Of a stretch of DNA of 15,296 nt, positions 13,727 through 15,296 are shown in pieces. How positions within the stretch are numbered: the stretch's first letter is position 1; each line of letters opens with the position of its first letter. The notes beneath the pieces are model-generated. The model saw only the letters and a list, made by a program, of their open reading frames with translations. It did not search any database and had not been told where the DNA came from. The position numbers and the translations under genes are program-made. Location of the stretch: positions 1 through 15,296 of the forward strand of contig JAKPQT010000177.1 of assembly GCA_029555885.1 (NCBI GenBank), written 5' to 3'. The stretch comes from Chloroflexota bacterium (GTDB taxonomy: Bacteria; Chloroflexota; Anaerolineae; CG2-30-64-16).

Positions 13727-14914
13727 CACGACGATGGGCAACCAGACCTTCTGCAGGGACCTGGTCGCCGTCGCAGTTGCAGTAGGCGTCACAGTCACAG
13801 TCGCTGTCGAAGTTTCAGTCGCCGTCGGTTCAGCGGTCGCCGTCGGTGTCGTGGTCGGGGTCGCAGTCACAGTCGGTGTCAGCGTTTCGGTGGGCGTTTC
13901 GGTGACAGTCGGTGTAACCTCCAGTGTTTCGGTCTGGGTGGGTGTGGCGGTCGCGGTCTCGGTCGCAGTCGGCGTCACGGTGGGCGTTTCGGTCGGTGTC
14001 TCAGTTGGCGTTACCGTCGGGGTGTTTGTCGGCTGCAGCCGGACGCCGAAATTGATGATCGGACTTTGCCCGGTAGCCAGCGTCACCTGGACGGAGGTTG
14101 GCGTGGTCGGGATATAGCCGGCGGGTATCTGTGCGCTCACCGCATACGAACCAGGCGTGATATCGAAGATCTCGTACCAACCGGAAGGCGCGGTCGTTAT
14201 GCCCTGCATCACAACCTGATCGGCCTGCTTGAGTTGAATCGTCACCAACGACAGCCCAGCCTGCTCATCTGCCTCCCGGAAGCCGTTGCCGTTGGCATCG
14301 ATGTATACATAGCCGCGCAAGTAGGGCAGAACCTGGACAGTGACCCAATCCATCCGCGAGACAGAGGTGCCGGCCGCGTCCTTTGCCTCCCAAGTGGCGA
14401 TGTTCGTGACGTTGCTCGTCACGGGCGCATTCGGATTTTCGCCGATGAACCCGATTTGGCCGCCCGGATTGACGTAAATGATCTCCGGCCCCCAACCGCC
14501 CAGCTTGTCGTCGTTGAAAGTATGGGTCACAAAGGTCGTCGTGCCGATATTGGCGAAGAAGTAGCAGTAGGTGACGTTCACGCCATACTTGACGGTCAGC
14601 GCCTCGACCGAGCCTGCGCAGCTCTGCGTCTGCTCGTAGTCCGTGGTGAGCATGACCTTCTTGTTGAAGGTGAAGTCGGCTGCAGCAGGACTTTGGGCCG
14701 CGTCAGCCTGGCGGCCCGACTCCTCCGCAGGCTCCAACCAGTAGAAAGACCCGAGGCCTGTTGCAGAGATGCGCGCCGCAGCGCCATCCCCCGCCGGTTC
14801 CGCCTGCATCGCAGCAACCGGCGCGGCGCGCACACTTAGGAACACGATCCCTACCAATACTGAGGCGACCAACGCGGCTATCAGCCACCCGCCAGTCCGA
14901 AGATTCAAGGTCAT
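13721..14914 (-). CDS. Secreted protein: SdrD_B-like domain, Thr/Pro stalk, LPIVVR tail
   Basis: About 397 residues. Start ATG 14914 has GGGAGTG six bases upstream; an ORF start at 14992 lacks such support. Regions in order: N-terminal hydrophobic signal/anchor (LIAALVASVLVGIVFLSVRA); a unique domain of about 170 residues with an NVTYCYFFANIGTTTF segment; an SdrD_B/CnaB-like beta domain (GYVYIDANGNGFREADEQAG ... GWYEIFDITPGSYAV); a Thr/Pro/Glu-rich low-complexity stalk of roughly 90 residues; and a terminal VWLPIVVR. Such tails after TPT stalks are common in secreted Chloroflexota proteins and may be a surface-sorting signal, although their function is not established here. The calcium-binding-like DANGNG motif suggests an extracellular structural or adhesive role. 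Ligand unknown. Confidence 0.88.
   Translation of the reverse strand: MTLNLRTGGWLIAALVASVLVGIVFLSVRAAPVAAMQAEPAGDGAAARISATGLGSFYWLEPAEESGRQADAAQSPAAADFTFNKKVMLTTDYEQTQSCAGSVEALTVKYGVNVTYCYFFANIGTTTFVTHTFNDDKLGGWGPEIIYVNPGGQIGFIGENPNAPVTSNVTNIATWEAKDAAGTSVSRMDWVTVQVLPYLRGYVYIDANGNGFREADEQAGLSLVTIQLKQADQVVMQGITTAPSGWYEIFDITPGSYAVSAQIPAGYIPTTPTSVQVTLATGQSPIINFGVRLQPTNTPTVTPTETPTETPTVTPTATETATATPTQTETLEVTPTVTETPTETLTPTVTATPTTTPTATAEPTATETSTATVTVTPTATATATRSLQKVWLPIVVR
13763..14036 (-). repeat. Low-complexity Thr/Pro-codon repeat tract
   Basis: Degenerate tandem repetition of ACN/CCN/GTN/GAA codons on the minus strand, encoding TPTETPT, TATPT and TPTVT-type units. Its skewed composition creates long false open frames on the plus strand (for example a Val/Gly/Ser-only reading). 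Confidence 0.85.
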
Positions 14915-14999
14915 CACATGCACTCCCTGGATATCATCTGTATGCTGGCACGGCTGCTCGTGGCAACGTCCGCTGTGGCGCAATCGCAGCACCAGACCG

Positions 15000-15028
15000 A
15001 TTATACCACAGGAAATCCTGGATCCGAA
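15000..15028 (-). promoter_or_regulatory. Sigma70-type promoter with extended -10 for the secreted stalk protein
   Basis: On the minus strand: TTCGGA (-35, 15023-15028), a 17-base spacer, then TGG-TATAAT (perfect -10 at 15000-15005 with the extended TGn element). Expected start is near 14993, giving a 5' leader of about 80 bases before ATG 14914. I see no riboswitch-like fold in that leader. Confidence 0.65.
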
Positions 15029-15043
15029 CCACGAAATTTGCGT

Positions 15044-15296
15044 TTATGGCGTTGAGCTGCCCGGCTCGACCGTCACCTTCGCGGTCATATTCCATTTCAA
15101 CCGGTCATCGCTCCGGTCAGGACTCACGACGACGGTGTAGGTGATGTCGCCCTGCGTGTTCTCTCCGATGGACCTGATGCGAAGGACCTGACCGGACACC
15201 GTGAGCCCGGGAATGGCATCAAAGGTCAGCACGGCGCGATCACCCGGCTGCACGCCGACGATGTTCAGTTCGGTGAGGTCGCGCGTCTCCACGAGC
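15044..15296 (-). CDS. HlyD/MacA-type efflux periplasmic adaptor, C-terminal end (truncated by window)
   Basis: The frame is open to the window edge; only the last 84 or so residues are visible. GVQPGDRAVLTFDAIPGLTV ... GQVLRI ... ITYTVVVSPD ... MTAKV is the beta-barrel and membrane-proximal pattern of membrane-fusion proteins that pair with MacB-type ABC or RND transporters (flow of x-V-x-P-G-x-x-V-x-x-x-x-D-A-x-P-G-x-x-x-x-G-x-V). The gene runs leftward and ends upstream of the promoter at 15000-15028. The transporter partner would lie outside the window. The family call rests on this short segment. Confidence 0.65.
   Translation of the reverse strand, partial: LVETRDLTELNIVGVQPGDRAVLTFDAIPGLTVSGQVLRIRSIGENTQGDITYTVVVSPDRSDDRLKWNMTAKVTVEPGSSTP

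Noticed and set aside
13694..14839. 381-residue plus-strand open frame and a Val/Gly/Ser-only frame at 13734-14117
   Set aside because: Both are antisense readings of the secreted protein and its Thr/Pro codon repeats; their composition is purely repeat-driven.

Overview
The window is high-GC DNA, almost certainly bacterial, and it looks like part of a Chloroflexota (Anaerolineae/Caldilinea-like) genome. The best taxonomic hint is the secreted protein at 13721-14914 (minus strand). It ends in a long Thr/Pro-rich stalk followed by VWLPIVVR, a type of C-terminal tail that recurs in secreted proteins of this phylum. Seven-base tandem repeats inside genes fit this but do not prove it. The assignment is an inference and was not tested by search.

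Positions 1 to about 13072 (plus strand) hold the 3' part of a nonribosomal peptide synthetase (NRPS) cluster in one tight, apparently co-transcribed array. In order it contains: the end of an NRPS protein (A-PCP, the preceding C domain lies outside the window); a complete NRPS of C-A-PCP-E architecture; an MFS exporter; a sulfotransferase; a type II thioesterase; a divergent carnitine-acyltransferase-like protein; an MbtH-like protein; and an Sfp-type phosphopantetheinyl transferase. Gene joints are overlaps or gaps of at most a few tens of bases. The ten-residue code of the second A domain reads as the textbook threonine code (DFWNIGMVHK). The first reads DASTIAAIGK, close to aromatic (Tyr/Phe) codes. 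The visible part of the product is therefore probably ...-aromatic-Thr, with Thr epimerised to the D form. It may be sulfated and is probably exported by the MFS protein. PPTase and MbtH supply carrier-protein activation and A-domain support, and TEII supplies editing.

The last NRPS ends in an epimerisation domain with no thioesterase, reductase or terminal condensation domain, and no further NRPS follows. The acyltransferase-like protein belongs to the carnitine acyltransferase superfamily but appears to have lost its catalytic histidine. It is the most enigmatic gene here and a candidate for an unusual release, transfer or structural role.

Both A domains carry arrays of seven-base tandem repeats at the same two sites: the stretch just before core motif A3 and the loop between A6 and A7. 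The unit sequences differ in part, yet the reading frame stays open. In one loop a 31-base repeat of period 32 is translated in two different frames.

A hairpin terminator at 13074-13111 separates the cluster from convergent minus-strand genes: a small secreted protein with a C-terminal membrane anchor (13153-13629), a larger secreted protein with an SdrD_B-like domain and Thr/Pro stalk (13721-14914) behind a good sigma70-type promoter, and the C-terminus of an HlyD/MacA-type efflux adaptor (15044 to window end). These look unrelated to peptide synthesis. No rRNA, tRNA, CRISPR array, transposase or integrase was seen, and no gene-free stretch exceeds about 130 bases.
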